In this document: piece by piece, positions 1-9,070 of the stretch
Layout: each line of letters opens with the position of its first letter
How positions within the stretch are numbered: position 1 is the first letter of the stretch
Origin: DASSUC01 sp035649895
GTDB taxonomy: Bacteria > Actinomycetota > Actinomycetes > Mycobacteriales > Micromonosporaceae
Direction: 5' to 3'
Assembly (NCBI GenBank): GCA_035649895.1
Contig: DASRIS010000174.1
Location: 1 to 43,429 of the forward strand
DNA length: 43,429 nt
The notes under the pieces: generated by a model
What the model saw: the letters and a program-made list of their open reading frames with translations, nothing else
Told to the model about the DNA's origin: nothing
Database searches by the model: none
Made by a program: the position numbers and the translations under genes

Positions 1-707
1 ATGGGCGCCCAGCTGTGGCCGCCGTCGTACGACCGTTGCAGCCCACCCGGCCCGGTAGCGAGCACCAGGAGCGGGTCGGCCGGGCTGACCGCGAAGGCGC
101 CGATCGCGACCCTCGACCGCCGCTCCCAGGTACGCCGGTCGGCGCTGACCATGAATGCGCCGTCGGTGGAGTTGTGCCCGTACACCATGGAGTGGACGGC
201 CTGGAGGCCGTGGAAGTCGGCAGCGCCGGACAGCGACGTCGAGTGCCAGGTGACCCCGGCGTCGGTCGACTCGACCAGCCCGAGGTTGGCCGGGCCGGCG
301 CCGCCCTGGCCGGAGTGGCCGGAGGCGAGGAAGTGGCCGGGGCCCACGGCGGTGAAGCCCATGAGGTCAGGCGCATCCTTGGACACCCGCACCGCGGCGT
401 GCTCGCCCTCGATGCGGAACAGCCCGACATGCGTTGCCGCGTAGAGCGTGCCGGTGCCGTGGTCGACGGCGAGGCCGTGCACGTGGCCGAAGTCGGGCGC
501 CGCGCCTGACGTCCCGGGGCCACGCTGGACGAGCACTGCCAGCACCACCACGGCGACGGCGACTGCGGTTGCGGAGAGGCCGGCGACCAGCGGCCACCGG
601 ACGCCTGGCCCGGGCGGGACCCGGCGCGGCGGCTTCACCGGTGTCTCCGGTTCAGTGCCGGTGCCGGTGCCGGTGCCGCGTCGGGTCGGTGCCGTCTGGT
701 CGCTCAT
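1..707 (-). CDS. F510_1955-family glycosylhydrolase-like protein (C-terminus missing)
   Basis: An open frame runs from an ATG at 707 leftwards off the window edge, giving at least 235 residues. A good Shine-Dalgarno stretch (GGAGGCGAGG) lies just before the ATG. The N-terminus has a Thr/Gly-rich stretch encoded by four tandem GTGCCG units on the plus strand (655-678), then one membrane segment at about residues 40-60. The rest carries beta-propeller/BNR-like strands: FGHVHGLAVD, TLYAATHVGLFRI, GLVESTDAGVTW and GLQRSYDGGHSW. This pattern of 'HVHGLAV' followed by sialidase-like Asp-box repeats is typical of the F510_1955 family, extracytoplasmic proteins anchored by one helix whose substrate is unknown. 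Catalysis is not demonstrated. The family name is a recognition from memory; the propeller fold is better supported than any enzymatic role. Confidence 0.8.
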   Translation of the reverse strand, partial: MSDQTAPTRRGTGTGTGTEPETPVKPPRRVPPGPGVRWPLVAGLSATAVAVAVVVLAVLVQRGPGTSGAAPDFGHVHGLAVDHGTGTLYAATHVGLFRIEGEHAAVRVSKDAPDLMGFTAVGPGHFLASGHSGQGGAGPANLGLVESTDAGVTWHSTSLSGAADFHGLQAVHSMVYGHNSTDGAFMVSADRRTWERRSRVAIGAFAVSPADPLLVLATGPGGLQRSYDGGHSWAP

Positions 708-767
708 CCTCGCCTCCGCTGCTGGTTCCGCCGGCCTATTGATCGATGCTGATGCAGTTGTGCCAGC

Positions 768-1034
768 CTACGGCGTAGCCCACCTTCTAATCCATCGCTC
801 AGCCGGTGAGCGCTCAACCGGCGGGTCGGTCGGGGCGACGGGCACCATGCCACCGGGCCGGTGTCCCGGACCGCGGTGCCCAGCGGTCGGCCCCGGCCAC
901 GGGTACGCGCCGCAGCCCGCTTGCCGGTCCGTGTCGACCGGGCGGGGGTGACCGCCGCCGGCCGGCCCAACCGCCCGCCTGCTGGCGGCAGTGCGCATTT
1001 GCCCATTCCTGACCGGCACGGTCGTTGGTGCCAT
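768..1034 (-). CDS. Small hypothetical protein (88 aa), uncertain
   Basis: A strong Shine-Dalgarno (AAAGGAG) precedes ATG at 1034 with 5 nt spacing, and the frame stays open for 88 codons to a stop at 768. A second ATG in another frame starts at 1039, too close to the Shine-Dalgarno to be preferred. The product is rich in Gly, Pro and Arg, has no membrane segment and matches no family I recognise. Third-codon GC is high but not extreme. It lies between two real genes and is divergent from the HTH regulator starting at 1185. It could be a small regulator, a precursor peptide or noise; the ribosome-binding site is the main argument. Confidence 0.35.
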   Translation of the reverse strand: MAPTTVPVRNGQMRTAASRRAVGPAGGGHPRPVDTDRQAGCGAYPWPGPTAGHRGPGHRPGGMVPVAPTDPPVERSPAERWIRRWATP

Positions 1035-1149
1035 GACATCTCCTTTACGGTGCGGCAATTCGCAAAACGACCCGGTCGGCCCCCGCATATTCATCCTTGA
1101 AGGCATCCTGAGGTACCGCGGCCGGCGAAGAGAAGCTGTCAGGTGGCGG

Positions 1150-1178
1150 TTGACAATGAGTTGACGCGGTCGTGTTAT
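1150..1178 (+). promoter_or_regulatory. Sigma-70-type promoter for a leaderless transcript
   Basis: A perfect -35 hexamer TTGACA (1150-1155), a 17-nt spacer and a -10-like TGTTAT (1173-1178) predict a transcription start at 1185. That is exactly the in-frame GTG of the following regulator gene. The sequence shows the boxes and the spacing. The leaderless start is an inference, consistent with how common leaderless mRNAs are in actinobacteria. Confidence 0.65.
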
Positions 1179-1184
1179 TGGTGG

Positions 1185-1853
1185 GTGACGGTCGATAAGA
1201 TCGCCAAATTCGCGGAGGATCTGCGGAAACTGCGCGCGGCGGCGGGCAGCCCCAGCTATCGCTCCCTGGAACGGGTGGCCCACTACTCGCGGACAACGCT
1301 CGCCCAGGCGGCTGCCGGGCGGGTGCTCCCGTCGTTGCCGGTGACTTTGGCGTTCGTCGCCGCCTGCGGTGGCGACACCGTGGAATGGGAGAGGCGGTGG
1401 CGTTCGGTCTCGGTGGCGCTGCGGGCGGAGGGGGCCACCGTCGCCGGTCCGTGGCCGCCTGAGCCGGTCGCGGACGGTGCCGACCCGGAGGCGGCCGGCT
1501 GTGGCCACGACGCGGTCACCGTGCATGCCCGCAAGATCGCGCTGATCGGCCGGCGGAACATCGTCGGGCAGGTTGAGCTGCGCTACTCGCCCGGCATGCA
1601 CGCCGCCTGGGGCCGGTTCGAGGGGTTCAGCGGCTTGGACCACATGGCTCACCGGCGGCGTGTCGAGGTGCTTGTCGCGGTGGCGCGGGACAGTGACGGC
1701 GCGCAGATGTCCTACCGCGATGACTACTGGTTCGACTACCACTGGTCCAGCGTGCTCTGCACCGGAACCGGCCAGCTGTGGGCCTTGGCGTCGGTTTTAT
1801 TCGATGGCGAAACGGTTGCCGCTGGCCAGACGGATCGGTTTCAGCTGGCGTGA
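1185..1853 (+). CDS. XRE-like HTH protein with C-terminal DUF2690
   Basis: 222 residues from GTG 1185. The N-terminus (about residues 6-65: KFAEDLRKLRAAAG, SYRSLERVAHYSRTTLAQAAAG) is a helix-turn-helix of the XRE type seen in many actinobacterial regulators. A linker follows. From about residue 95, a Cys-containing domain (PEAAGCGHDAVTVHAR..., VELRYSPGMHAAWGRF) resembles DUF2690, a domain often fused to such HTH modules. The open frame extends upstream to GTG 1143, but a promoter lies between (1150-1178) and its predicted start coincides with 1185, so I prefer the shorter leaderless form. Target and signal are unknown. Confidence 0.8.
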   Translation: MTVDKIAKFAEDLRKLRAAAGSPSYRSLERVAHYSRTTLAQAAAGRVLPSLPVTLAFVAACGGDTVEWERRWRSVSVALRAEGATVAGPWPPEPVADGADPEAAGCGHDAVTVHARKIALIGRRNIVGQVELRYSPGMHAAWGRFEGFSGLDHMAHRRRVEVLVAVARDSDGAQMSYRDDYWFDYHWSSVLCTGTGQLWALASVLFDGETVAAGQTDRFQLA

Positions 1854-2036
1854 GCCGGCCCCGGTAAAGGGCCGGCAAGGGACACCTGTCGCGTACGAGA
1901 GGCCAGCAGGTGTGGACAGCCCGCCGGAGCCCGTACGACCGACCCATTCAACTGATCTTAAGCGGGTATTCAGCGGGGCGGGCGAGCATGTCGGGCGGCG
2001 AATAACCGGGCTCAATGTTCGAAAGGAGCTCAGTCG

Positions 2037-2405
2037 ATGCGACGCATGCTTGCCGCACTGAGCACGGCGGCGCTGGCCGCCGCAATGCTGGTGGCCACCG
2101 CCCAACCGGCCTCCGCCAGCGACTGTAGCCATCCCCACCCGTTCCTGGACGGGACCGGTGGCTTCGTCACCGGCAGCAACGTCAACATGCGGACCGGCCC
2201 GCACTACCCGCCGGGCGTGTCCTGCACGATCCTCAACGTCCTGCAGTACGGCTGGGCGGCGCAGTACTACTGCTACACCGTCGGCGACTCGTACGCCGGC
2301 TGGTCGACGTGGACCTGGGTCTACGTGCCGGCGGTCGGCCGGGCGGGCTGGGTCAACGACGCCCTGCTCAACGGCAACGGCAGCTGGAGCTACTGCGGCG
2401 GATGA
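2037..2405 (+). CDS. Small secreted SH3-like protein
   Basis: 122 residues from ATG 2037, preceded by AAAGGAG. A clear Sec signal peptide (MRRMLAALSTAALAAAMLVA...ASA) suggests cleavage near residue 28. The mature part contains NVNMRTGPHYPPGVSC and, later, GRAGWVNDALL, the pattern of bacterial SH3 domains (NVRSGPS...GWV), with four Cys likely forming disulfides outside the cell. SH3-like domains bind peptides or cell wall. A 183-bp gap without a recognisable gene precedes it, and a strong hairpin terminator follows 10 bp after the stop. Function is otherwise unknown. Confidence 0.8.
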   Translation: MRRMLAALSTAALAAAMLVATAQPASASDCSHPHPFLDGTGGFVTGSNVNMRTGPHYPPGVSCTILNVLQYGWAAQYYCYTVGDSYAGWSTWTWVYVPAVGRAGWVNDALLNGNGSWSYCGG

Positions 2406-2415
2406 CCTCGGTGGT

Positions 2416-2451
2416 GGGTGTGGGGGACGGCCGGCGCCGTCCCCCACACCC
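2416..2451. terminator. Bidirectional hairpin terminator
   Basis: A perfect stem of at least 15 bp (GGTGTGGGGGACGG paired with its complement, arms about 2416-2430 and 2437-2451) around a short CG-rich loop. There is no T-tract, as is usual in actinobacteria. It sits between the ends of two convergent genes and can serve both. Confidence 0.7.
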
Positions 2452-2484
2452 GCTGTGGGATATCGGGACCCGCCTGTGGCGGTA

Positions 2485-3779
2485 TCAGGGCGCGGTCACG
2501 GCCGCGGCCGGTGCCAGCCGGGCGGCCCGGATCGCGGGGTAGAGGCCCGCCAGCACCCCGATCACCACGGTCGCGCCCACCCCGCCCGCGGTGGCCCACG
2601 CCGGCACCACCGCCGGCCAACCGGCAGCGGCGGCGTACCCGGCCGTGGCGGCGACGCCGAGCAGCACCCCGCCGACCCCACCGAGCAGCGTCAGCAGCAG
2701 CGACTCGGCGAGGAACTGGACCCGTACCTGGCCCCGGGTGGCCCCTAGCGCCCGGCGCAGGCCGATCTCCGGCCGGCGCTCCAGGACCGAGATGACCATG
2801 GTGTTCGCCACGCCTACGCCACCGATCAGCAGCGCCACCGCGCCAAGTCCAAGCAGCTGCGTGCTGAGCGTCTCGCCGGCGGCGCGGCGGGCGGCAAGGG
2901 CGTCGGACGGGCGGGACACCCGTACCTCGTGCGGTGCCCGCGGGTTGGCGGTGGCCGCGAGCACGGCCCGGACCGCCTCCACCCGGCTCTCCACCGAGCG
3001 GGTGTAGATCATGGTCGGGTGCCCGTCGAAGCCGAGGTACCGCTCGGCGGCCGCCCAGCCGACCAGCGCCGCCGCGTCCAGCTCGGGGGCGAGCGGCACC
3101 GGCCGGAGCACGCCGACCACGCTGAACCACTCCCCGCCGAGCCAGACCCGCGGACCGGCCCGGACGATCCCCAACCGGTGGGCGGCCACAGAGCCGAGCA
3201 CCACCCCGGGGTACGTCGCCGTGGCCCGGGTCAGCCAGGCCCCGCCCGCCAGCTCGGCCTCCACCGTCCCCAGCAGGTCCAGCCGCGCGGCGAGCACCGC
3301 GATGCTGCCGGTCTGCCCGGACGGGATGTGGTCGTTGCGGTAGACCGAGGCGCGTACCAGGCCGGTGGCGGAGACGGCGGTGACCGGACCGATGCGCCCC
3401 ACCATCGCAACGGACTCGGCCGGCAGCGGGGCCGGGTCGCCGTAGAGCGTGGTGCCGGGCGCCACGGTGAGCAGGTTGGTGCCCAGCCGTTCCAGGGCGC
3501 GGTCCAGCTCGGCCTGGCTCGACGCCGAGACGCCCACGACGGCCAGCATCGCGGCGATGCCGATGGTGACCCCCAGGGTGGACAGTAGGACCCGCAACGG
3601 CCGCGCGCGCAGCCCGGCGACGCCAACACGGACAACGTCGGCCGGGCGTAGTCGCGCCGGGCGCAGCCGTGCCGAGGGCAGCCGTGCCGAGGGCAGCCGA
3701 GCCGGGCGCAGCCGGGCCGAGCGCAGTCGCGCCAGGCGAAGGCTGACCCGGTGCAGCCGTCCCGGGGGAGGTGACGCTG

Positions 3780-3783
<4 letters not shown>
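2485..3783 (-). CDS. MacB/FtsX-like ABC transporter permease
   Basis: 432 residues from GTG 3783, which overlaps the stop of the ATPase gene (GTGA). It has a first membrane helix at about residues 63-86 (LRVLLSTLGVTIGIAAMLAV), a large extracytoplasmic MacB-PCD-like domain, and a C-terminal FtsX core with three helices containing IGGVGVANTMVISVLERR, PEIGLRRALGATRGQVR and ARLAPAAAVTAP. This is the usual MacB topology with the ATPase on a separate chain. Such permeases act mechanically with an adaptor to export peptides, lipids or antibiotics; the substrate here is unknown. Oddity: residues 20-48 form an Arg/Leu/Ala/Pro-rich tandem repeat before the first helix. Confidence 0.88.
3640..3726 (-). 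repeat. Coding tandem repeat (RL-x-x-AR units) in permease N-terminus
   Basis: About six imperfect 15-bp units encode a cytosolic Arg-rich stretch (RLRSA, RLRPA, RLPSA, RLPSA, RLRPA) directly before the first membrane helix. It is unusual for MacB-like permeases and probably prone to copy-number change. Confidence 0.7.
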
Positions 3784-4513
<730 letters not shown>

Positions 4514-4517
<4 letters not shown>

Positions 4518-5785
4518 CCGGGCACCACCACCGCCATGCCGGCGGCGAGGCCCTCGCCGCGCACCTCGACCCGCCCGCCGGCGAAGAGCCCCACCTGGAC
4601 GGCGACCACCCGGCTGCCGCCGCCCGCCTCGCTGAGCTCGAGACCGTACCCGCCCTCGGCGAGCGCAAGGAGCGCGGCCACCGGCACGGCCAGCACGTCC
4701 TTGCGCTCCTCGGCGACGTAGCGCAGCTCGACCCGGGTCTCCGCGAGCCCCGGCAAGGCCCGCTGGTCGTCGACCCGGACCGTGACGGTCACGGTGGGCC
4801 CGCCCGAGCCGTCCGGTGGGTCCTGCGCCTGCCCGCCCGGCTCCGTGGACCCCGGTGCCGAACCCGTCGATGCGCCGCCCGGCGCCGAGCCGGCCGGCGC
4901 GCCACCTGCCGGCGCGCCACCTGCCGGCGCGTCGCCGCCCGGTGCCGAGCTGGCCGGGGCGGCGCTGGCCACGGTGCCGGCCAGCTGGGCACCGCCCGGC
5001 AGCACGACGGTCACCTTGGCGTCCTTGCGCGCCCAGGCCGCCTGGTCCAGCGGGACAGTGGCGGTGACGGCGAGCGCGGTGCCGGTGTACGCGAGCACCT
5101 CACCGGATGCGCTGGCGCCGACGCGTACCAGGTGCCGGGCGATCCGCACGGGGCCCGGCAGGTACGCCACCTGGCCGAGGCTGACTACGCCGGTCTCGGC
5201 CAGACCCAGGCTGCGCTGCCAGCGCCGCAGCGCGTCCTCGGTCGCTGCGGAGAAGACCCGGTCCGGGGTGAAGCCGGTGTGGCCTAGAGCCCGCAGGTTG
5301 CGCTCGAACTGGGCCACGTCGTTGCCCTCGACCCCGCGGGCGAGCTGGCGGTAGAGCGGGATCGAGCCGTAGAGCAGCACCACCGGCTGCTCGTCGACGC
5401 GTAGCAGAGGCTCGCCCAGGCCGACCGTGGCGCCCACCGGAGGCAGCCAGGTGACCATCCCGGACAGGCCCGACGCGAGCGGCGCCGGCTCGCCGTAGCC
5501 CAGCCGCGCCGGCACTGCGGTGACATCGGTGAGCGTCTCCCGCAGGATCGGGGTGGTCGCCACCTGCCGGCCGGCGCGCGGGTCCGGCTCCGGCCGGTTC
5601 GTGCCGCCGTACCCGACCGCCGCGGTGACCGCCACGGCCACGACGCCGCCGCCGGCTACGACCGCCGCGGCAGGGCGCCACCAGCGACCCCACCGGCCAG
5701 CACCGCCCCACCGGCCGGCACCGCCCCACCGGCCAGCATCGCCCCACCGGCCGGCACCGCCCCGGCCGGCACCGCGGTCGCTCAC
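4514..5785 (-). CDS. Membrane-fusion adaptor with peptidoglycan-binding domain
   Basis: 423 residues from GTG 5785 (overlapping the lipoprotein stop). Order: a Gly/Arg/Trp-rich cytosolic repeat (residues 12-35, GRWGGA units), one membrane helix (about 38-60), and an HlyD/RND-adaptor-like start (GLSGMVTWLPPVGATVGLGE). A PG_binding_1 domain follows at about 153-207 (VAQFERNLRALG, EDALRRWQRSLGL). A barrel domain contains an Ala/Gly/Pro-rich insertion near 277-333, and the end is a C-terminal adaptor region. It would link the MacB-like permease to the cell wall. This adaptor-ATPase-permease arrangement is common in Gram-positives and associated with peptide export or resistance; the substrate is not predictable. 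Confidence 0.85.
5681..5752 (-). repeat. Coding 18-bp tandem repeats in adaptor N-terminus
   Basis: About four near-identical 18-bp units encode GRWGGA/GRWGDA repeats before the membrane helix of the adaptor. Tryptophan every six residues is unusual and could associate with the membrane surface. Confidence 0.75.
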
Positions 5786-6387
5786 CCGGCACCGCCGGTC
5801 TGCCGGGGGTCGGCGCCGACGATCGGACCGCAGATCCGGTACGCCCGCTCGGCCGCGACCGGGTCCCTGGGCGCGGTGACGAAGCCCTGCGGACCCGGGT
5901 CGGCGAAGTCAGGCACCCCGTTGTCGCGGATACACTGCGCGTACCGGCGCATCATCTCCAGCTGCTCGGGCGAGAACGACGGCGGCGCTGGCGCGCCCTC
6001 GTTCGGCAGCAGGATCTTGCACTGCTGGTACGCCTTGGGAAACTCCGGGTCGGTCTTGTCGCCCGGCCGGAGCCGCAGCTGCCCGTCCGGGGCGGGATCG
6101 TCCAGGTCGACGCCTGCACTGCGCATGCAGCCGACGAAGCGCAGCAGGCCGCTGCGCGGGTCGGCGGGGGCGGAGGGGCTGGCCGCGGCCGCCGGCGGCG
6201 AGGTCCGCGCGGTAGCCACCTCCGGCGTGCGGTCCGCCCCGGTGCAGCCGGCGGCGAGCGCCGCCGCCAGCAGGCCGGCCGCCGTGAGTGCCGCCGCCGG
6301 CAGGCCGGCCGCGCGGAGGCGCGCCCCCCTCCGGACGTACCCGGGTCTGCTAGCTGCCGGGCGGCACGCCCGAGCCGTGGTCGCCAT
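5782..6387 (-). CDS. Putative lipoprotein, first gene of the efflux operon
   Basis: 201 residues from ATG 6387, chosen because GGGAGGTG precedes it at good spacing; the frame extends upstream without such a signal. The N-terminus is a lipoprotein signal: Arg-rich start, Ala/Leu-rich core and lipobox LAAGC. The mature part has conserved-looking Cys pairs (FVGCMRSAG, YQQCKILLP, YAQCIRDNGVPDFADP, YRICGP), the pattern of small lipoproteins commonly encoded next to peptidoglycan-binding adaptor/ABC operons. It begins the four-gene operon ending at 2485 and is divergent from the sigma factor gene. Role in export unknown, perhaps an extracytoplasmic partner or sensor. Confidence 0.8.
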   Translation of the reverse strand: MATTARACRPAASRPGYVRRGARLRAAGLPAAALTAAGLLAAALAAGCTGADRTPEVATARTSPPAAAASPSAPADPRSGLLRFVGCMRSAGVDLDDPAPDGQLRLRPGDKTDPEFPKAYQQCKILLPNEGAPAPPSFSPEQLEMMRRYAQCIRDNGVPDFADPGPQGFVTAPRDPVAAERAYRICGPIVGADPRQTGGAG

Positions 6388-6494
6388 CTGGCACCTCCCA
6401 TTCGTCGTCCACCTGTCTATTGGCACAGCTCGCGCAGAGCGTCACTCCCAGTCGCCGTGACGCTTTCGGCTCGTCGTGCGAAGAGGAGAATGTG

Positions 6495-7070
6495 GTGGTG
6501 GCCGACGTCGACCTGGCCGGCGCGGACGATCTCGACCTGGTACGGGTCCTTGACCGCGAGCCCGCGGCGGTCGAGGAGTTCTACCGTCGCCACGTACGCC
6601 CGCTGACGCGGCATGTCAGCCGGGTCCTCAACGACCCGCACGACACGGCCGACGTGGTGGCAGCCACGTTCATCGTGGCGATCGAGTCGGCCTGCCACTT
6701 CGACCCCGCGCGGGGCACCGCGCGGGCATGGTTACGCGGGATCGCCGGCAACCTTATCGCCGGCGGCTGGCGCCGCCGCGCCGCTGAGGCACGGGCCGTG
6801 AGCCGGCTACGCGGCCAGCGGCATCCGGTGGTCGACGACTACGGGCAGGTCGACGAGCGGATCGATGCGTTGGAGCGGGCCGGGCCGGCGCTCGCGGTAC
6901 TGCCGTCGCTGCCACCGGCAGAGCGCGAGCTGGTCAACCTGATCCTGTACGGCGGTCTCAGCGTCACCGAAGCCGCCGCGGAGCTCGGTATCCGGCCGGG
7001 AACGGCGCGGATGCGCCTTGCGCGGGCCCGCAGCAAGCTCGTCCAGGCGCTGGGAAAGGGCGAACGCTGA
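6495..7070 (+). CDS. ECF-like RNA polymerase sigma factor
   Basis: 191 residues. Three consecutive GTG codons (6492, 6495, 6498) follow GAGGAG; I choose 6495 for spacing. Region 2 is visible (VEEFYRRHVRPLTRHVSRVL, DTADVVAATFIVAIESA, FDPARGTARAWLRGIAGNL). Region 4 is LPPAERELVNLILYGGLSV-TEAAAELGIRPGTARMRLARAR. This is the core layout of an ECF sigma factor that recruits RNA polymerase to a small regulon. It shares a TGATG stop/start with the membrane protein downstream, a likely regulatory partner, and the divergent lipoprotein-efflux operon is the obvious candidate target. Confidence 0.9.
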   Translation: MVADVDLAGADDLDLVRVLDREPAAVEEFYRRHVRPLTRHVSRVLNDPHDTADVVAATFIVAIESACHFDPARGTARAWLRGIAGNLIAGGWRRRAAEARAVSRLRGQRHPVVDDYGQVDERIDALERAGPALAVLPSLPPAERELVNLILYGGLSVTEAAAELGIRPGTARMRLARARSKLVQALGKGER

Positions 7071-8278
7071 TGGGTACGGGGCGGGATCCGGACTACGCCG
7101 ACCGGTTGACCGAGGCGGAGCGGCGTACCCTCAACCTGATCATGGAGCGGCTGGGGCACCAGCCCGGCCCGGCGCACGGGACCGTCTTGCCCAGCCGGGA
7201 GCTTGAGCCGCTGCCCGGCCAGCGGCCGGCTCCAGCCCGGCTGAGGCCCGGTGCGGCCGGCCCGGCTGGCTCGCCACGGCGGAGGTCGTGGCGAGCGCCG
7301 GTCGCCACCGCCGCCGCAGCGGCGCTGGTGCTGCTCGCGGCCGGGTCGGTCCCGCTCGCGCTCGACCATTGGCGGACGCCTTCGCCCTCGCCGCAGGACC
7401 TGGCCACGCGCCCAGGTACGGCCGCCGAGACACTCGCAGCCCTGGCCGCTGCGGCCGGCCGGCAGGCTGACCCGCCAGCGGGCCGCATGGTCGGCTACCG
7501 GCGCGACCTCGCCATCGTCGTGTCGGGTCCGCCACCGTGCCGGGTCACCGCCACCGTCATCCGGACCTGGGCGCCGGCCGGCCCGACCAGCGGCCCGGCG
7601 CCTGGCCGGCTGGTGGTCGACCGGGTCGCCCCTCCCACCGCAGTGCTGGAGCAGGCCCGCTGCGACCTCGGCGACCCTGCCTCGCCCGACCAGCAGCGGC
7701 TGGTCGACCGGCGGGTGGACGACATCGCGAGCGAGTGGGTCCGGCTGCGTACCGTGACCGACGGGCTGCCGCGTTACCTCAGCCCACGCTGGGTCGCGCA
7801 GACCCTCGGCGTCGTCGCCCCGTGGACCGGGGCCCCCGCGCAGGCCGAGGACCTGGACCTCCTCCTGGAGAAGCTGTGCCGGAACTTCGCCGCGACCGAG
7901 TGCGCAGCCCTGCGCTGGACGGTGCTGGTCGAGGTGGTCGCGAGCGCGGAGACCAGCCAGGCCCAGCGGGCAGCCGCGCTACGGCTGGCCGCCGCCGGTG
8001 GCGGTGCGACGCCTGTACCCGGATCGGGTGCGACGCTCGTGCTCGGGGTGACCCGGGACGTGACCGGTCGGGCCGGGGTCACCCTGCGGGTGCCGTACCT
8101 GGTGCCCAGCGGCTCCCTGCTCGGCGCGGCGGGCGGGCTCGGCACCGCCGAGCTGACCTTCGACGAGAGCACCGGCGCGCTGCTGCAGCGCCAGGTCAGC
8201 TCGCCCGCCCAGGCGGGCAGCGAGACCACCGTGCATCTCGTGGCGACCCGGACCGGTGACGACACCGCAGGGTCATGA
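7070..8278 (+). CDS. CU044_5270-family membrane protein (sigma-factor partner)
   Basis: 402 residues; its ATG overlaps the sigma-factor stop (TGATG), so the two are translationally coupled. There is a cytosolic N-terminal segment of about 75 residues, one membrane helix at about 76-97 (ATAAAAALVLLAAGSVPLAL), then a long extracytoplasmic domain. That domain ends with the family pattern YLVPSGSLLGAAGGLGTAEL-TFDESTGALLQRQV. CU044_5270 proteins are regularly encoded next to such sigma factors and are thought to sense extracytoplasmic conditions or act like anti-sigma factors. No zinc-finger anti-sigma motif is visible in the N-terminus, so the anti-sigma role is inference. Its end overlaps the convergent SARP gene by 6 bp. 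Confidence 0.75.
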   Translation: MGTGRDPDYADRLTEAERRTLNLIMERLGHQPGPAHGTVLPSRELEPLPGQRPAPARLRPGAAGPAGSPRRRSWRAPVATAAAAALVLLAAGSVPLALDHWRTPSPSPQDLATRPGTAAETLAALAAAAGRQADPPAGRMVGYRRDLAIVVSGPPPCRVTATVIRTWAPAGPTSGPAPGRLVVDRVAPPTAVLEQARCDLGDPASPDQQRLVDRRVDDIASEWVRLRTVTDGLPRYLSPRWVAQTLGVVAPWTGAPAQAEDLDLLLEKLCRNFAATECAALRWTVLVEVVASAETSQAQRAAALRLAAAGGGATPVPGSGATLVLGVTRDVTGRAGVTLRVPYLVPSGSLLGAAGGLGTAELTFDESTGALLQRQVSSPAQAGSETTVHLVATRTGDDTAGS

Positions 8279-9070
8279 CCCGTGCCGGCCGGTGCTGGCA
8301 GGTGCCGGCACCGGCTCGCCGCGCAGGATGCACAGCTCGAGCGTGCGTAGCTCAGGCCCCGGCTCGATGCCCAGCTCACCGACGATCCTGTGGCGCCCCT
8401 GCCGGTAGACCGCCAGGGCCTCGGCCCGCCGCCCGCACCGGTAGAGCGCGAGCATGAGCCCGTACCGGAAGTGCTCGTGCAGCGGGTACGCGGCGACGGT
8501 GGTCCGTAGCCGGCTCACCAGCCCGGCGTGGTGCCCGAGCGCCAGCATGACCTCCATATGCTGCTCGAGCACTGCCAGCCGCCGCTCCTCCAGCCCCACC
8601 GCGGCCTGCTCGAAGAACTGGCCGGTCATCCCGCCCAGAGGCGGCCCGCGCCAGATCGCCAGGGCCGCCTCGAGCGACCGTGCCGCCGCCGGCAGCGCCC
8701 CCACCGACGCCAGACGCCCCGCTGCGGCCGCGACCTGCTCGAAAACCGACAGGTCCACCGTTGAGGAAGGCGTGTCCAGACGGTACGCCCGCCCGCGGGT
8801 GTTGATCAGGTCCCGTGCGGCTCCGGCGGCGGCGAGAGCGCGGCGGAGCCCGGCCACGTACACCTGGACCTGGTTGCGCACCCGGTTGGGTGGCGTGCCG
8901 TCCCACAGCGCATCGATGATCTCATGCACCGGCACCAGCGAGCCCCGCCGCAGGGCGAGCAGAGCCAGCAGCGCCTGCTGTTTGGGCTGCCCGACCCGGA
9001 TCCGCCGGCCGTCAACCCACACTTCGAAGTCTCCGAGTAGGAGTAGCCGAACCCCCCGCCGGCCGCCCAC
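8273..9070 (-). CDS. SARP/AfsR-type transcriptional regulator
   Basis: 265 residues from GTG 9070. The N-terminal winged-helix DNA-binding domain (about 5-100: RLLLLGDFEVWVDGRRI, ALLALLALRRGSLVPV, ALWDGTPPNRVRNQVQVYVA, GRAYRL) and the C-terminal bacterial transcriptional activation domain (about 105-250: FEQAAVGLEERRLAVLEQ, HEHFRYGLMLALYRCGRRAEAL, GIEPGPELRTLE) match a short SARP of the kind that activates antibiotic biosynthesis. No ATPase or TPR extension is present. No recognisable biosynthetic cluster adjoins it; the ligase/MFS/methyltransferase group lies about 4 kb away. Confidence 0.92.
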   Translation of the reverse strand: MGGRRGVRLLLLGDFEVWVDGRRIRVGQPKQQALLALLALRRGSLVPVHEIIDALWDGTPPNRVRNQVQVYVAGLRRALAAAGAARDLINTRGRAYRLDTPSSTVDLSVFEQVAAAAGRLASVGALPAAARSLEAALAIWRGPPLGGMTGQFFEQAAVGLEERRLAVLEQHMEVMLALGHHAGLVSRLRTTVAAYPLHEHFRYGLMLALYRCGRRAEALAVYRQGRHRIVGELGIEPGPELRTLELCILRGEPVPAPASTGRHGS

